Source: Tistrella mobilis
GTDB taxonomy: Bacteria > Pseudomonadota > Alphaproteobacteria > Tistrellales > Tistrellaceae
Direction of reading: 5' to 3'
Length of the DNA stretch: 64,000 nucleotides
Assembly: GCF_041468085.1 (NCBI RefSeq)
Contig: NZ_CP121017.1
Coordinates: 2,545,676-2,609,675 of the forward strand
This document shows, piece after piece, positions 45,389 through 54,565 of the stretch. The notes under the pieces are model-generated. The model did not search any database and was not told where the DNA came from. It saw only the letters and a program-made list of their open reading frames with translations. Position 1 is the stretch's first letter. Every line of letters begins with the position of its first letter. A program made the translations under genes and the position numbers.

Positions 45389-46170
45389 GGGCGATGCCGG
45401 CACTGGATCTGATGAATGTCCGCGCGGTGCTGGGCGAGCGCACGATCCTGGACCGCATCACCCTCACCCTGTCCGCCGGCGGTCTCATCGCCCTGGTCGG
45501 CCCGAACGGCGCGGGCAAATCCACCCTGCTCGCGATCCTGGCCGGGCTGCTCGGCCCTGCCACGGGCGAGGTCCGGCTGGACGGCGAGCCGCTCGCCCGT
45601 CTGGGCGACCGTGCCCGGGCGCGGGTGATGGGCTATCTGGAACAGCAGCCGGAATGCCACTGGCCGCTGAGCGTCGCAGCCCTTGCCCGGCTTGGCCGGC
45701 TGCCCCATCGCGGTGCCTTCGGCAGCCTGGATCCGCGTGCCGACGAGGCGGCGGTCGACGCCGCCCTCACCCGCACCAACATGACCGGCTTCCGCGACCG
45801 GCGGATCGATCATCTGTCGGGTGGCGAGCGGATGCGCGCCCATCTCGCCCGCGTGCTTGCCGGCGAGCCGCAGGTCATCCTCGCCGACGAACCCCTGGCG
45901 GGGCTCGATCCGGCCCATCAGCTGGAAGTCATGGCGCTGCTGCGCGACCTCGCCGCCCAGGGGCGGATCGTGGTGGTGGTTCTGCACGATCTGGCCCTTG
46001 CCGCCCGCTTCGCCGATCGGGCGATCCTGCTCGGCGAAGGCCGGGTTCTGGCAGACGGCCCGCCCGAGACGGCGCTCGATGATGCCGCTCTTGCGCGTGC
46101 CTATGGGGTTTCGGTCACCCGGGTGGAGATCGACGGCCGGCAGGTGCCGCTGCCGACCGCGCGGCTCTGA
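45382..46170 (+). CDS. FepC/BtuD-type ABC ATPase
   Basis: 262 aa, starting 7 bp inside the permease gene; ATG 45394 is an alternative. Walker A GPNGAGKST, Q-loop YLEQQPE, signature LSGGERMRAHLARVL, Walker B VILADEPLAGLD and switch His in VLHDLALAARFADR are intact. It energizes the importer with the two genes upstream; the three genes are translationally coupled. Confidence 0.94.
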   Translation: MVRAMPALDLMNVRAVLGERTILDRITLTLSAGGLIALVGPNGAGKSTLLAILAGLLGPATGEVRLDGEPLARLGDRARARVMGYLEQQPECHWPLSVAALARLGRLPHRGAFGSLDPRADEAAVDAALTRTNMTGFRDRRIDHLSGGERMRAHLARVLAGEPQVILADEPLAGLDPAHQLEVMALLRDLAAQGRIVVVVLHDLALAARFADRAILLGEGRVLADGPPETALDDAALARAYGVSVTRVEIDGRQVPLPTARL

Positions 46171-46185
46171 GGCGGGCCGGCGGGG

Positions 46186-47976
46186 TCAGCGGGCGGCCGC
46201 CACGTCGTCGATGAACATCTGAACGTCGTCCCGGCCCTGCCAACGGTCGCGCCTGAGGCCACCTGCCACATGCAAAGGCATGCCGCGCGCCTGTAGCAGG
46301 GCGCTGCCGACGGCATTGTCGGCCGCGCGGAAGGCCATGCCTTTCAGCCGCGATCCATCCTCAGCGCCCATGATCACCCGGATATGGCCCTGGCCGACCA
46401 CATCGGCCTTCAGGATCCGCACGCCCGAAAGCGCAAAGCGTGGCTGGGCGTTACCGGTGCCGAACGGCCCGATGCGTTCCAGCACCGAGACCAGATCGGT
46501 GGTGGCCCCCCCCACTGCCAGCACACCATCCAGGCCCAGCCTGGGTGCCGGCGGCTCGCCGCCGGTCTGGGCGATGATGCGCTCGGCCAGGAAGGCATGC
46601 AGATCGACCATCTGCCTCACCTCCACCGTCAGTCCCGCCGCCATGGCATGGCCGCCGCCATTGACCAGCAGCCCGGCCTGCCGCGCCGCCGTCACCGCTG
46701 AGCCCAGATCGACCCCCGGCACCGACCGGCCGGAGCCCTTGCCGATACCGGTGGCGCCATCGACCGCAACCACGAAGACCGGGCGATGAAAGCGTTCCTT
46801 GATCCGCCCGGCAACGATGCCGATCACGCCCGGATGCCAGCCGTCACCGGCGACCAGGATGAAGGGTGCATCGGCCTGGCGTTCGGCGGCCTCAAGCGCT
46901 TCGGCCTCCACCGCTGCCTCGATCTCGCGGCGTTCGGTGTTCAACCGGTCGAGTTCCATGGCGATGCCGGTGGCTTCGTCCGGATCGTCGGTGCCGAGCA
47001 GGCGCGCGCCAAGATCGGCCTGACCGACCCGGCCGCCGGCATTGATGCGTGGGCCCAGCACATAGCCCAGATGATAGGCTTCGGGGGTCTCGTCCAGACG
47101 GGCGATATCGGCCAGCCGCGCCAGCCCGGTGTTGCGGCGCCGGGCCAGGACCTTGATGCCCTGAGCGACAAAGGCCCGGTTGACACCGGTCAGCGGCACG
47201 ACGTCGCAGACGGTGCCCAACGCCACCAGGTCCAGCAGCCCCATCAGATCGGGCGCCTTCACACCCAGCCGGTCGTAGACGCCGCCGTCGCGCAGGGCCC
47301 GGTTCAGCCCCACCAGCAGCAGGAAGGCGACGCCCACCGCGGCCATCTGGCCATGGGGGCTGGTTTCGTCGAAACGGTTGGGATTGACCACGGCAAGAGC
47401 CGCCGGCAGTTCCGGCTCGCCGATGTGATGGTCGACGACCACCACGTCGAGACGAGCCGCACGGGCGGCCTCAAGGGCGGCGAAGGCCGTCGTACCACAA
47501 TCGACCGTTACCACCACCCGCACACCGCGGGCGGCGAGCGCGGTCATTGCGGCCGCGTTGGGGCCATAGCCCTCGGTCATCCGGTCGGGAATATAGACCA
47601 CCACCGGCACGCCGATCCCGCGCAGGAAGCGGGTCACGAGGGCGGTTGAGGTGGCGCCGTCGACATCGTAATCGCCGAACACCGCGATCGGCTCGCGGGC
47701 GGCGATCGCCGCAGCCAGACGGTCCACCGCCCGGTCCATATCGCGAAGATGCGACGGGTCGGGCAGTGCGACGCGCAGGCTGGGGTTCAGGAAGTCGTCG
47801 GCATCGTCCAGGCCGACCCCGCGCCCGGCCAGAACCCGCCCGACGATCTCGGGCAGGCCCAGGCGCTGGGCCAGGGCCAATCCCAGGCGCTGATCGGCGA
47901 GCCGCGTTTCCCAACGTCGTCCGCCAAGCGAGCGTTCGACGCCGAGAACCGCGGCATCACGGAGCAGAACGTCCAT
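46186..47976 (-). CDS. recJ: Single-stranded-DNA exonuclease RecJ
   Basis: 596 aa, typical RecJ length. DHH-phosphoesterase motifs are present: FGDYDVDGATSTAL (motif I), VTVDCGT (II), VVVDHHIGEPEL (III, with DHH), and the C-terminal DHHA1 region INGGGHAMAAGLTV-like (VNGGGHAMAAGL). RecJ degrades 5' ssDNA ends in RecFOR recombination, mismatch and base-excision repair. Last gene of the aminotransferase-hom-glpX-recJ group. Confidence 0.96.
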   Translation of the reverse strand: MDVLLRDAAVLGVERSLGGRRWETRLADQRLGLALAQRLGLPEIVGRVLAGRGVGLDDADDFLNPSLRVALPDPSHLRDMDRAVDRLAAAIAAREPIAVFGDYDVDGATSTALVTRFLRGIGVPVVVYIPDRMTEGYGPNAAAMTALAARGVRVVVTVDCGTTAFAALEAARAARLDVVVVDHHIGEPELPAALAVVNPNRFDETSPHGQMAAVGVAFLLLVGLNRALRDGGVYDRLGVKAPDLMGLLDLVALGTVCDVVPLTGVNRAFVAQGIKVLARRRNTGLARLADIARLDETPEAYHLGYVLGPRINAGGRVGQADLGARLLGTDDPDEATGIAMELDRLNTERREIEAAVEAEALEAAERQADAPFILVAGDGWHPGVIGIVAGRIKERFHRPVFVVAVDGATGIGKGSGRSVPGVDLGSAVTAARQAGLLVNGGGHAMAAGLTVEVRQMVDLHAFLAERIIAQTGGEPPAPRLGLDGVLAVGGATTDLVSVLERIGPFGTGNAQPRFALSGVRILKADVVGQGHIRVIMGAEDGSRLKGMAFRAADNAVGSALLQARGMPLHVAGGLRRDRWQGRDDVQMFIDDVAAAR

Positions 47977-48027
47977 GGGTGGGCTCGATACTCCAGGAAC
48001 GAGGGCTGGTCGGGGGAACCGGACAGA

Positions 48028-49005
48028 TCAGTCGAAGGCGGTCTTGCGGCCGAAATTGTGCTCGGCCGAGATCACGCGGACGGTGCCGGTCTTGGAGCGC
48101 ATGATCAGGCTCTGGGTCGACCAGTGGTTCACGCCCACGCGATGCACGCCACGCAGCATCGAGCCGTCGGTGACGCCGGTGGCCGAGAAGATCACATCGC
48201 CCGAGGCCAGATCCAGCAGGTTGTAGATCCGGTTGAGGTCGGTGATGCCCAGGCGATGGGCGCGGCCACGCTCGTCATCATTGCGGAACAGAAGCTTGCC
48301 CTGCATCTGGCCGCCGATGGCGCGCAGTGCCGCCGCCGCCAGCACGCCTTCCGGCGCACCGCCCGAGCCCATATAGATGTCGATACCGGTGTCGGGGCGC
48401 GCGGTCGCGATCACGCCAGCCACGTCGCCGTCGCCGATCAGCTGGATGCGCGCACCGGACTCGCGGACCTTGGCGATCAGCTCGGCATGGCGCGGACGGT
48501 TCAGGATGCAGGCGGTGAGGTCCGAAATCTCGACGCCCTTGGCCTTGGCCAGGCTCTTCAGATTCTCCTCGACCGTGTTCTCAAGGCTCACCACGCCCTC
48601 GGGGAGGCCGCCGCCGACGGCGATCTTGTCCATGTAGACGTCGGGCGCATTCAGGAACTTGCCCTCTTCGGCCATGGCCAGAACCGCCAGCGCGTTCGGG
48701 CCGCCGGTGGCGCAGATGGTGGTGCCTTCCAGCGGGTCGAGGGCGATGTCGACCTTCGGGCCCTTGCCGGTGCCGACCTTCTCGCCGATGTACAGCATGG
48801 GCGCTTCGTCGCGCTCGCCCTCGCCGATCACAACCGTGCCGTCGATCTCAAGGCTGTTCAGCGCGCGGCGCATCGCGTCCACGGCGGCCTGGTCGGCGGC
48901 CTTTTCGTCACCCTTACCGATCATCTTGGCGCAGGCCAGCGCGGCGAATTCGGTGACACGCACGGCCTCAAGGGCCAGGTTGCGATCCATGCTGTAAGTG
49001 ATCAT
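48028..49005 (-). CDS. glpX: Fructose-1,6-bisphosphatase class II (GlpX)
   Basis: 325 aa, standard GlpX length. Conserved metal and substrate motifs: GKGDEKAADQAAVDAMR, VVIGEGERDEAPMLYIGE, DIALDPLEGTTICATGG and MGSGGAPEGVLAAAAL. It hydrolyses fructose 1,6-bisphosphate to fructose 6-phosphate in gluconeogenesis. It lies 51 bp upstream of recJ and 261 bp downstream of hom, from which it is separated by a terminator hairpin. Confidence 0.97.
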   Translation of the reverse strand: MITYSMDRNLALEAVRVTEFAALACAKMIGKGDEKAADQAAVDAMRRALNSLEIDGTVVIGEGERDEAPMLYIGEKVGTGKGPKVDIALDPLEGTTICATGGPNALAVLAMAEEGKFLNAPDVYMDKIAVGGGLPEGVVSLENTVEENLKSLAKAKGVEISDLTACILNRPRHAELIAKVRESGARIQLIGDGDVAGVIATARPDTGIDIYMGSGGAPEGVLAAAALRAIGGQMQGKLLFRNDDERGRAHRLGITDLNRIYNLLDLASGDVIFSATGVTDGSMLRGVHRVGVNHWSTQSLIMRSKTGTVRVISAEHNFGRKTAFD

Positions 49006-49210
49006 CGCTCTCGTCTTGTAGCCGTTCAGCGTCGGTCTGAAACCCGCGGGGGAAAATAACGCAAGATCTGCCCGGAATCATCAAGGTTCCGGACAGCCTG
49101 ATTGCGGCCGGGTCGCGCCGACGACGGATGTCATCCCACTCCGGCGATACCCTAAGCCCGAAGCGCCTCGGGCGCCAGAGGCTGAATCGGGGGATGGACA
49201 CCAACCGGAT

Positions 49211-49247
49211 GGAAAACGGGCGGGATATGCAGACTGTCCCGCCCGTT
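49211..49247 (-). terminator. Terminator between hom and glpX
   Basis: A perfect 11-bp stem (AACGGGCGGGA 49215-49225 with TCCCGCCCGTT 49237-49247) and 11-nt loop, with a TTTT tail on the minus strand, 20 bp after the hom stop. glpX-recJ thus probably have their own promoter or depend on read-through. Confidence 0.8.
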
Positions 49248-49266
49248 CACCCGTTCGTCGCCTGGA

Positions 49267-50595
49267 TCAGAGGCTGTTCTCGATCCGGATCATCCGCGGC
49301 GGCTCGATCACCGCCGGCAGGGCGGCAATGGTGTCGAGCGCCCGGCGCAGCGCAGCCTCTGAGGTGGCATGGGTAGTCAGCACCACGGGCACCGCCTCCA
49401 CCTCGCTGCGCCCGCGCTGGATCAGGCTTTCCAGCGAAACCTGTTCGGTGGCGAAGGCGCGCGCCACATCGGCCAGCACGCCCGGCTGATCCAGCACCAT
49501 CAACCGGATGTAGAAGGCGCCGACATGCGCATCGATCGGCGCCGCCGCCGGGGCGCCCAGCGCCATCGCGGGCACCGAGAAGGCCGGACCTGCATAGCCG
49601 CGGGCAATGTCGATCAGGTCCGCGACCACCGCCGAGGCCGTGGGACCGCGGCCGGCGCCGCGGCCCTGAAACATCGTGCCGCCCACGGCATCGCCTTCGG
49701 CGACCACGGCGTTGAACACCCCCTCGACATGCGCGATCGGCGCCGAGAGCGGCACCATGCAGGGATGCACCCGCTGCTCCAGCCCCTGGCCGGTCATCCG
49801 CGCGACCCCCAGCAGCTTGATCCGGAAGCCCAGCTCCTCGGCAAAACGGATGTCGTCGATGGTGACGTGGCGAATGCCTTCCACATGAATCGCGTCGATG
49901 TCGGGCCGGCCGCCGAAGGCCAGCGCCGCCAGAATCGCAAGCTTATGGGCGGTATCGATGCCGTCGACGTCGAAAGTGGGGTCAGCCTCGGCATAGCCCA
50001 GCGCCTGGGCCTGGGCCAGAACCTCCGAGAAGTCGCGGCCGGTGGTCCGCATCTCGGTCAGGATGTAGTTGCAGGTGCCGTTCAGGATGCCATAGACCCG
50101 CCCGACCGCATTGCCGGCCAGACCTTCGCGCAGCGCCTTCAGGATCGGGATCCCGCCGGCCACCGCCGCCTCGAAAGCCAGCGCCAGGCCGCTTTCCTCG
50201 GCGGCTGCCGCAAGTTCGGGGCCATGGGCCGCGATCATCGCCTTGTTGGCCGTCACGAAGGACTTCCCGCCCGAGAAGGCGGCACGGGCAAGATCCAGTG
50301 CCGTCCCCTCTGCGCCGCCGATCAGCTCGACGACCACGTCGACGTCGTCGCGCCGGGCCAGGGCCACGGCGTCATCCTCCCAACCGAGGCCATCCAGATC
50401 GAGGCCGCGCTCCCGGCTGCGGTCACGCGCCGAGACCGCGGTCACCTCGATCGGGCGCCCGGCACGGGCGGCGATCAGTGCCGCCTGGTTGCGCAGGATC
50501 TCGACGACCCCGACGCCCACGGTACCGAGGCCGGCCACACCCACACGGAGCGGCACGGCATGCCCGGAGGCGGCGGAGAGGGGACTGGCGTTCAT
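49267..50595 (-). CDS. hom: Homoserine dehydrogenase
   Basis: 442 aa. The NAD(P) Rossmann motif GVAGLGTVGVGVVEIL, the substrate region FVTANKAMIA, GGIPILKALREGLAGN, YGILNGTCNYIL and the catalytic TEADPTFDVDGIDTAHKLAIL-type block (AEADPTFDVDGIDTAHK) are present, with a C-terminal ACT domain (FYIRLMVLDQPGVLADVARAF). It reduces aspartate semialdehyde to homoserine on the Thr/Met pathway; the ACT domain suggests threonine feedback. Start overlaps the aminotransferase stop (ATGA). Confidence 0.97.
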   Translation of the reverse strand: MNASPLSAASGHAVPLRVGVAGLGTVGVGVVEILRNQAALIAARAGRPIEVTAVSARDRSRERGLDLDGLGWEDDAVALARRDDVDVVVELIGGAEGTALDLARAAFSGGKSFVTANKAMIAAHGPELAAAAEESGLALAFEAAVAGGIPILKALREGLAGNAVGRVYGILNGTCNYILTEMRTTGRDFSEVLAQAQALGYAEADPTFDVDGIDTAHKLAILAALAFGGRPDIDAIHVEGIRHVTIDDIRFAEELGFRIKLLGVARMTGQGLEQRVHPCMVPLSAPIAHVEGVFNAVVAEGDAVGGTMFQGRGAGRGPTASAVVADLIDIARGYAGPAFSVPAMALGAPAAAPIDAHVGAFYIRLMVLDQPGVLADVARAFATEQVSLESLIQRGRSEVEAVPVVLTTHATSEAALRRALDTIAALPAVIEPPRMIRIENSL

Positions 50596-51818
50596 CGGAC
50601 TTCCTCGAATGCTTCGGCAGGTTTCAGGGCCTGTTCTTCACGATATTCCTTGAAGAACCGCTTGATGTTGCGCACCGCCTGACGGATGCGGTGCCTGTTC
50701 TCGACCATGGCGATGCGGACATAGCCGTCACCATATTCGCCGAAGCCGATGCCCGGCGACACCGCCACATCGGCGCGGGCGAGCAGCAGCTTGGAGAATT
50801 CGAGCGAGCCCAGATGCTTGAACTCGTCGGGGATCGGCGCCCAGCAGAACATCGAGGCCCTGGGCGTCGGCACCGGCCAGCCGATGCCGTGCAGGCCTTC
50901 GACCAGCACGTCACGGCGCTCGCGATAGAGCGTCCGCATCTCCTCGACACAATCCTGCGGCCCGTTCAGCGCCGCCGCACCCGCCACCTGGACGGGGGTG
51001 AACTGGCCATAGTCGAGATAGGACTTGATCTTGGCCAGCGCCTGGATGAGGCGGCGGTTGCCAGCCGCGAAGCCCACGCGCCAGCCGGCCATGTTGTAGG
51101 TCTTGCTGAGGCTGGTGAACTCCACCGCAAGATCCCGGGCGCCCGGCACCGACAGGATCGAGGGCGGCGGCACGCCGTCGAAATAGACCTCGGCATAGGC
51201 CAGGTCCGAAAGGATGTACATCTCATGGCGACGGGCGAAAGCGACCAGCTTCTCGTACTGGGCGACGTCGACCACCTCGGCCGTGGGATTGCCCGGATAG
51301 TTCAGCACCATCGCCACCGGCTTGGGCGAGGTGTGGCGCACCGCATATTCCAGCTCGGCCAGGAAATCATAGCCGGGGCCATGGGGCACGTGGCGGATAT
51401 TGGCGCCGGCGATCACGAAGCCGTAAGGATGGATCGGATAGCTCGGATTGGGGACCAGGATCACGTCGCCCGGCGTGGTGATCGCCGAGGCCAGATTGGC
51501 GAGCCCCTCTTTCGAGCCGATCGTGACCACGACCTCGGTCTCGGGGTCGATCTCGACCCCGAAGCGGCGGCGGTAATAGCTCGACGCCGCACGGCGGAGG
51601 CCCGGAATGCCGCGCGACTGGGAATAGCGATGCGTCTTCGGATCGCGCACCGCCTCGACCAGCTTGTCGACGATATGGGTCGGCGTCGGGGTGTCGGGAT
51701 TGCCCATGCCGAGATCGATGATGTCGCGGCCGGCGGCGCGCAGCCGGGCCTTCATCTGGTTGACTTCGGCGAAGACATACGGCGGCAGCCGCCGGATCCG
51801 CGCGAATTCGTCTGCCAT
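50592..51818 (-). CDS. Class I/II PLP aminotransferase (AlaC / LL-DAP-aminotransferase-like)
   Basis: 408 aa from ATG 51818 (MADEFARIRRLPPYVFAEVNQ in part). Fold type I motifs: LGMGNPDTPTP, the PLP lysine in SLSKTYNMAGWRVGF, NYPGNPTAE and a C-terminal arginine in GDGYVRIAMVENRHRIRQA. The family includes AlaC and methionine/aspartate-family aminotransferases and typically adjoins hom in alphaproteobacteria. It probably serves amino-acid synthesis; the substrate is inferred. Confidence 0.9.
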   Translation of the reverse strand: MADEFARIRRLPPYVFAEVNQMKARLRAAGRDIIDLGMGNPDTPTPTHIVDKLVEAVRDPKTHRYSQSRGIPGLRRAASSYYRRRFGVEIDPETEVVVTIGSKEGLANLASAITTPGDVILVPNPSYPIHPYGFVIAGANIRHVPHGPGYDFLAELEYAVRHTSPKPVAMVLNYPGNPTAEVVDVAQYEKLVAFARRHEMYILSDLAYAEVYFDGVPPPSILSVPGARDLAVEFTSLSKTYNMAGWRVGFAAGNRRLIQALAKIKSYLDYGQFTPVQVAGAAALNGPQDCVEEMRTLYRERRDVLVEGLHGIGWPVPTPRASMFCWAPIPDEFKHLGSLEFSKLLLARADVAVSPGIGFGEYGDGYVRIAMVENRHRIRQAVRNIKRFFKEYREEQALKPAEAFEEVR

Positions 51819-51989
51819 GGGACCACTTCCCGTCGATCGTCTCGTGTCTTGGAGACCAGGTGAAGCAGGTGGCGGAATCTCCGTCGCCCGCAAGGGAGGT
51901 TCGACTGTCTCCGGGCGCGGATGCATCGGCGCCAAGGCGCCGCCCCCGTACGGCGCCCGTCGTCCGCTACAGGGGAAAATTTTCGCTTT

Positions 51990-52646
51990 TTAGCGGATGC
52001 CCCCGGTGGGTGCGATGAAAATTTCAAAATCCGGGGCCATCGAGCCTGCCGGCGCCTGGATCCGCGCGATCCGGGTGGCGGGTGCCCCCATCTCGGCGAG
52101 ACGACGGGATGCGGCCTCCAGCCGCGCGGTGGCCAGTGCCGTTCCCTGGTCGGTGCCGGCCACAAGGGCCAGGGCCTCGTTGCGGGCTTCGGCGATCCGC
52201 CAGGCGGCACGCAGCTCCGCCGCAGCGCCGTCGTCAATGGCGGCACTGCCGGGTGCGAAGCCGATCCGTCCGACCGAAAGGCCGGGCCTCGGGGCCACGG
52301 GGCGGTTCGCCGCCGCCGCGGCCGCAGCCGCTGCCTCGGCGATCGCCTGACCGGCCCGGCTCTGGTCGTCCACCAGGTCCTGGCGAATCCGGGCGCGCTC
52401 GGCGGTCGGCGTGACCGGGGGGGCCGTCTCGGGCACCGAATTCAGGGTCGGGAACGGCGCTGCCGCGAATTCCGCACGGGCTGCCCGGATATCGGGATCG
52501 GTGCCGGCGCCCGGGCCTTCGGCACAGGCGCCGAGGGCAAGCGCGAACACAACGGCCACGGCCATCCTGCCGCCCGCGTGTCCCGCGAAATTCCGTCGCA
52601 TCCCCACCGAGGCAGCGTTGAGCCCCGCCGCCTGCACCCGTATCAT
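51990..52646 (-). CDS. Putative lipoprotein with degenerate OmpA-like domain
   Basis: 218 aa from ATG 52646 with GAGGTG upstream; ATG 52601 would give a shorter signal peptide. A lipobox LALGAC follows a hydrophobic segment. An Ala-rich middle leads to a C-terminal domain beginning GRIGFAPGSAAIDDGAAAELR, which resembles OmpA_C (FxxGSAxL), but the peptidoglycan-binding NxxLSxxRA motif is not obvious. It is probably an outer-membrane lipoprotein anchored on the periplasmic side. Divergent from phaC with 69 bp between. Confidence 0.68.
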   Translation of the reverse strand: MIRVQAAGLNAASVGMRRNFAGHAGGRMAVAVVFALALGACAEGPGAGTDPDIRAARAEFAAAPFPTLNSVPETAPPVTPTAERARIRQDLVDDQSRAGQAIAEAAAAAAAAANRPVAPRPGLSVGRIGFAPGSAAIDDGAAAELRAAWRIAEARNEALALVAGTDQGTALATARLEAASRRLAEMGAPATRIARIQAPAGSMAPDFEIFIAPTGGIR

Positions 52647-52715
52647 GGCCTTCACCTCGACCTCGCACTACCACCGATCGCCGACTGTGGCGGCGCAACT
52701 ATAAGGGACGTAAGG

Positions 52716-54518
52716 ATGGCCGAGCAAGGAGCCGACCGGGGAAGCAGCACCGGCAGCCGTGACGACGCCGACGCCTTCGCACGCAACATGCGCGAGGTTG
52801 CCGAGCGCAGCCAGCAGATCATCCGCGATTTTCTGTCGCGGAACGAAGGCCTGGACACGTCCGCTCCCGCCGATCCCCTGAACCTCACCACCGCTTTCAC
52901 CCACCTCACCGAGCGCATGATGGAGAACCCGGCCCGTCTGGTCGAGGCCCAGGCAGCGCTCTGGCAGGATTATCTCAATCTCTGGCAGTCCACCGCCACC
53001 CGCATGGCCGGCGGCGATGCAAAGCCCGTCATCGCCCCCGACCCGTCGGACAAGCGGTTCAAGGATAAGGACTGGAGCGAGAACCAGCTCTTCGACTTCA
53101 TCAAGCAGTCCTATCTGCTCACCGCCCGCTGGATCCTGAACACCGTCCATGGTGTTCAGGGCATGGACCCGGACGAGGCGCGCAAGATCGACTTCTACAC
53201 CCGCCAGTTCGTCGATGCGATGGCGCCGTCGAATTTCGTCACCACCAACCCCGAAGTGCTGCGGGCGACGATCGAGAGCAAGGGCGAGAACCTGGTTCGC
53301 GGCCTCAACAACATGATCCGCGACATGGAGAAGGGCGGCGGCGAGCTGCGCATCTCCATGACTGACGAGAAGGCTTTCGAGCTGGGCCGCAATGTCGCGA
53401 CCGCACCGGGCAAGGTGGTGTTCCAGAACGGGCTGATGCAGATCCTGCAATACACGCCCACCACCGAGACGGTTCACAAGCGGCCGCTGCTGATCGTGCC
53501 GCCGTGGATCAACAAGTTCTACATCCTCGACCTTCAGCCCAAGAACTCGTTCATCCGCTTTGCGGTCGATCAGGGCCATACCGTCTTCGTGGTCTCGTGG
53601 GTGAACCCGGACGAGGAGATGGCGAAGAAGACCTTCGAAGATTACATGGTCGACGGTCTGATCACCGCCCTCGACAAGGTGACCGAAGAGAGCGGCGTGC
53701 CCGAGGTCAATGTCATCGGCTACTGCATCGGCGGCACGCTGCTGGCCACCACCCTGTCCTATCTGAAGGCGCAGGGCGACAAGCGGGTCAAGAGCGCGAC
53801 CTTCTTCACCACCCTCACCGACTTCCGCGATGCCGGCGACATCAAGGTCTTCGTCGACGAGACCCAGATCGGCAATCTGGAAAAGGTGATGTCGAAGAAG
53901 GGCTATCTCGAAGGACGCAAGATGGCGACCGCGTTCAACATGCTCCGGTCGAATGACCTGATCTGGAGCTTCGTGGTCAACAACTATCTTCTGGGCAAGG
54001 ATCCCTTCCCCTTCGACCTGCTCTACTGGAACAGCGACGCAACCCGCATGCCGGCGGCGATGCACAGCTTCTATCTGCGGCATATGTACCGCGAGAACAA
54101 GCTGGTGGAGCCGGGCGGTATCACCATGCGCGGCGTGCCGATCGACCTCAGGCAGATCGACATTCCGGTCTATATCCTCTCGGCGCAGCAGGACCATATC
54201 GCGCCCTGGAAATCGACCTATCGCGCCACCCAGCTCTATTCGGGCAACACCCGCTTCGTGCTGGGCGCGTCGGGCCATATTGCGGGTGTCATCAACCCGC
54301 CGGCCGCCAACAAATACAACTACTGGACCAATAAGGACCTGCCCGCCGATCCGGAGGCCTGGTTTGCCGGCGCCGAGAAGCATGCCGGCTCCTGGTGGGT
54401 GGACTGGGCGAAATGGATCAAGCGTCTGGGCGGTGCCCAGGTGCCGGCCCGCGCTCCCGGTGACGTCCTGGGGGTGATCGAGGATGCTCCCGGCAGCTAT
54501 GTGAAGATGCGCGACTGA
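52716..54518 (+). CDS. phaC: Class I poly(3-hydroxyalkanoate) synthase PhaC
   Basis: 600 aa from ATG 52716 with a TAAGG ribosome site; the frame is open upstream into non-conserved sequence. The lipase-like box is GYCIGG with the nucleophile Cys337, Asp493 in QQDHIAPW and His521 in GASGHIAG form the catalytic triad. LLIVPPWINKFYILDLQPKNS (in part) and VFVVSWVNPDEEMAKKTFEDY (in part) are hallmark blocks. It polymerizes 3-hydroxyacyl-CoA at the surface of storage granules. phaA/phaB and phasins are not in the window. Confidence 0.97.
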   Translation: MAEQGADRGSSTGSRDDADAFARNMREVAERSQQIIRDFLSRNEGLDTSAPADPLNLTTAFTHLTERMMENPARLVEAQAALWQDYLNLWQSTATRMAGGDAKPVIAPDPSDKRFKDKDWSENQLFDFIKQSYLLTARWILNTVHGVQGMDPDEARKIDFYTRQFVDAMAPSNFVTTNPEVLRATIESKGENLVRGLNNMIRDMEKGGGELRISMTDEKAFELGRNVATAPGKVVFQNGLMQILQYTPTTETVHKRPLLIVPPWINKFYILDLQPKNSFIRFAVDQGHTVFVVSWVNPDEEMAKKTFEDYMVDGLITALDKVTEESGVPEVNVIGYCIGGTLLATTLSYLKAQGDKRVKSATFFTTLTDFRDAGDIKVFVDETQIGNLEKVMSKKGYLEGRKMATAFNMLRSNDLIWSFVVNNYLLGKDPFPFDLLYWNSDATRMPAAMHSFYLRHMYRENKLVEPGGITMRGVPIDLRQIDIPVYILSAQQDHIAPWKSTYRATQLYSGNTRFVLGASGHIAGVINPPAANKYNYWTNKDLPADPEAWFAGAEKHAGSWWVDWAKWIKRLGGAQVPARAPGDVLGVIEDAPGSYVKMRD

Positions 54519-54524
54519 CGCACG

Positions 54525-54559
54525 ACCCGGCGGTTCCTCCCACAGAGGAACCGCCGGGT
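54525..54559. terminator. Bidirectional hairpin terminator between phaC and lysR
   Basis: A perfect 15-bp stem (54525-54539 with 54545-54559) and 5-nt loop lie 6 bp after phaC and 6 bp before the convergent lysR stop. No long T-run on either side, but position and stem strength suggest a shared terminator. Confidence 0.7.
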
Positions 54560-54565
54560 GCCGTT

